From positions 1-43,070 of the forward strand of contig SOJX01000029.1 in assembly GCA_004376375.1 (NCBI GenBank): a stretch of DNA of 43,070 bases, in the 5' to 3' direction. Positions within the stretch are counted from its first letter, which is position 1. The number at the start of each line of letters is the position of its first letter. Positions 41,967 to 43,070 of this stretch are shown here, piece by piece. Made by a program: the position numbers and the translations under genes. The DNA comes from Planctomycetota bacterium. Its GTDB lineage: Bacteria; Planctomycetota; E44-bin39. The notes under the pieces are model-generated. The model saw only the letters and a program-made list of their open reading frames with translations, did no database searches and was not told the DNA's origin.

Positions 41967-43070
41967 CTAACGAAGTTTGATTTTGTCGTCGAGACTTTTT
42001 GCCTTTTCATCAAACTCGTAGGAGAAAACTATCATGTCAAGGCCCATTCCGAACAGCTTTCCCATCTCGGAACCTGTAAGTGACGCAGCCGACTTTGATT
42101 TATCTCCGGTCTTCAAACCAAGCGCCTTTCGGACCTGCGGGTGTTCGATAAACCGGCGGCCATTAAAATACAGCGTTGGGGTCTGGATGGCGCCCTCGAG
42201 CTGTGAAATCTGCTCGACGCCCCGTCGCATATAGCGGTAAAGCTCGAGAACCGTGACATGCCTGTCTTCGTTCAGGTCGGCCGCAACAAAGCCCTTTTTC
42301 TGCCCCGGCCGCAGGCCCTTGCGCAACATGTAGGTGAAAAGGCCGAGCCCGCCTTCGGACTCGAGGTCGAGCCGTGACGCGCACTGGCGGTTCGGAGCCG
42401 TGTCGTCGCAGGCCGTCATGACGAACAGAGTTCCCTTGCGCGCGTTGAAAGCTCTGGACAGGATTACTCCCGGCGCCGAATCGGCAGGCAGCGCGGTATC
42501 CGAATGCGCGATCGTCCTCGGCGGGTCGCCGTTGAAGGCCACGTCGGCCAGAATCACCATATGCCTGGCCTTGATTTCGGGCGACGACAGCGCCGCCGCC
42601 AGTTCGTCCACGGAAATTGCCTTATCCCAGTTGGATTCAACGGGCGGTTCTTTCTCCTCTTTCCCGCCGGTTTTTGAAGGTTTTCGTGTGGTTGAAGATT
42701 CGTCCGACGTAGAAGGCGTAAAATCGTACGGCACAAGATAGCATTTGACACCTTTCCCGGTCCGGTGTGCGGCCCCCATGCCGGAGATATATACAAAGAC
42801 CTTATCGTCCGCCCCGGCGCGCTTCAGTATCTCTCTCTGGAACTTACCCAGAATCTGACTCTTTGTGGCCTCTCTGCCGGTAAGGCCGACCACGGGCTTG
42901 AAATTGCCGAGCTTGCTTCGTACATAGGTCGCATCGGCCAGAATATCCTGCTTCGAGTGCCCGCCCCAGCCCTCGAGCCTGTCGACGCCCACGACGAACG
43001 CGAGCCTTTTTTTCAGCTCCTCCTGGAAGCGGGGGTCCTTTTCTTTTTTCGCATACCGCTCGGCAAAGTC
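41967..43070 (-). CDS. Caspase-fold (peptidase C14) protein lacking catalytic residues, partial
   Basis: The frame runs off the window edge. The reading frame is open to base 43070, and a GTG at 42992 is internal (LAFVVGVDRLEGWGG spans it). The order of elements is that of bacterial caspase-like domains: VVGVDRLEGW, DILADATYVRSKL, VFVYISGMG, YLVPYDFTP, ILADVAFNGD, LGLFTYMLRKGLRP, and an EF-hand-like DLNEDRHVTVLELYRYM. The catalytic His of SGHG is Met (SGMG, 42777-42779), and the Cys of DxCxSG is Ala (DVAFNG). Hence it is a pseudo-caspase, perhaps a binding or scaffold protein. The N-terminal part and any signal lie outside the window. Confidence 0.8.
   Translation of the reverse strand, partial: DFAERYAKKEKDPRFQEELKKRLAFVVGVDRLEGWGGHSKQDILADATYVRSKLGNFKPVVGLTGREATKSQILGKFQREILKRAGADDKVFVYISGMGAAHRTGKGVKCYLVPYDFTPSTSDESSTTRKPSKTGGKEEKEPPVESNWDKAISVDELAAALSSPEIKARHMVILADVAFNGDPPRTIAHSDTALPADSAPGVILSRAFNARKGTLFVMTACDDTAPNRQCASRLDLESEGGLGLFTYMLRKGLRPGQKKGFVAADLNEDRHVTVLELYRYMRRGVEQISQLEGAIQTPTLYFNGRRFIEHPQVRKALGLKTGDKSKSAASLTGSEMGKLFGMGLDMIVFSYEFDEKAKSLDDKIKLR

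Overview
This window reads as one stretch of a Gram-negative bacterial chromosome of moderately high GC. It has lipoproteins with clear lipoboxes, type II secretion-type pseudopilins, menaquinone-type enzymes and two eukaryotic-like Ser/Thr kinases. The kinases, HEAT-PPIase protein, ankyrin proteins, ARPP-1-like protein and caspase fold recall Planctomycetota and related PVC or uncultivated lineages. One gene (25839-27461) recalls a family I know from spirochaetes. I cannot fix the phylum from this sequence alone.

Layout. 1-7.2 kb: a membrane Ser/Thr kinase, an ankyrin membrane protein, then two GT-C type membrane glycosyltransferases on the minus strand with a tiny ORF between them. 7.3-18.2 kb: a secreted HEAT-repeat/cyclophilin protein, an AT-rich lipoprotein and ankyrin pair, an ARPP-1 (DUF6569)-like secreted protein, HslU without HslV, a second Ser/Thr kinase, a CAP-domain lipoprotein and a class I glutamine amidotransferase. 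18.3-20.2 kb: an AT-rich patch with a small membrane protein and a three-gene toxin-antitoxin-like operon ending in a PIN toxin.

20.8-30.0 kb, minus strand: a nonulosonic-acid and flagellin-glycosylation island starting at a good sigma70-type promoter. In transcription order it holds a small protein of unknown function, a Maf/DUF115 glycosyltransferase, a cytidylyltransferase fused to a degenerate radical-SAM/SPASM protein, NeuB, NeuC, NeuD, a ComA-type phosphosulfolactate synthase and a tandem-GNAT acetyltransferase. Finding ComA and the GNAT protein at the end of a sialic-acid-like pathway is the most promising biology in the window.

30.2-33.5 kb: a zinc-ribbon protein, a membrane SGNH hydrolase, tRNA-Leu(CAA) with a terminator, a decayed family 2 glycosyltransferase and galE. 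33.8-37.8 kb: five pseudopilin genes behind a consensus sigma70 promoter. 37.9-43.1 kb, minus strand: two paralogous lipoproteins, a UbiD-type decarboxylase, UbiE/MenG, a cyclic-nucleotide-binding protein, and a caspase-fold protein cut by the window edge that lacks both catalytic residues.

The intergenic DNA is unusual throughout. Almost every gap is filled by short degenerate tandem words of 7 or 8 bases, from about a dozen families. Many are arranged as inverted arms at gene 3' ends, mixed with several families of REP-like palindromes. One palindrome sits in frame inside a glycosyltransferase gene.
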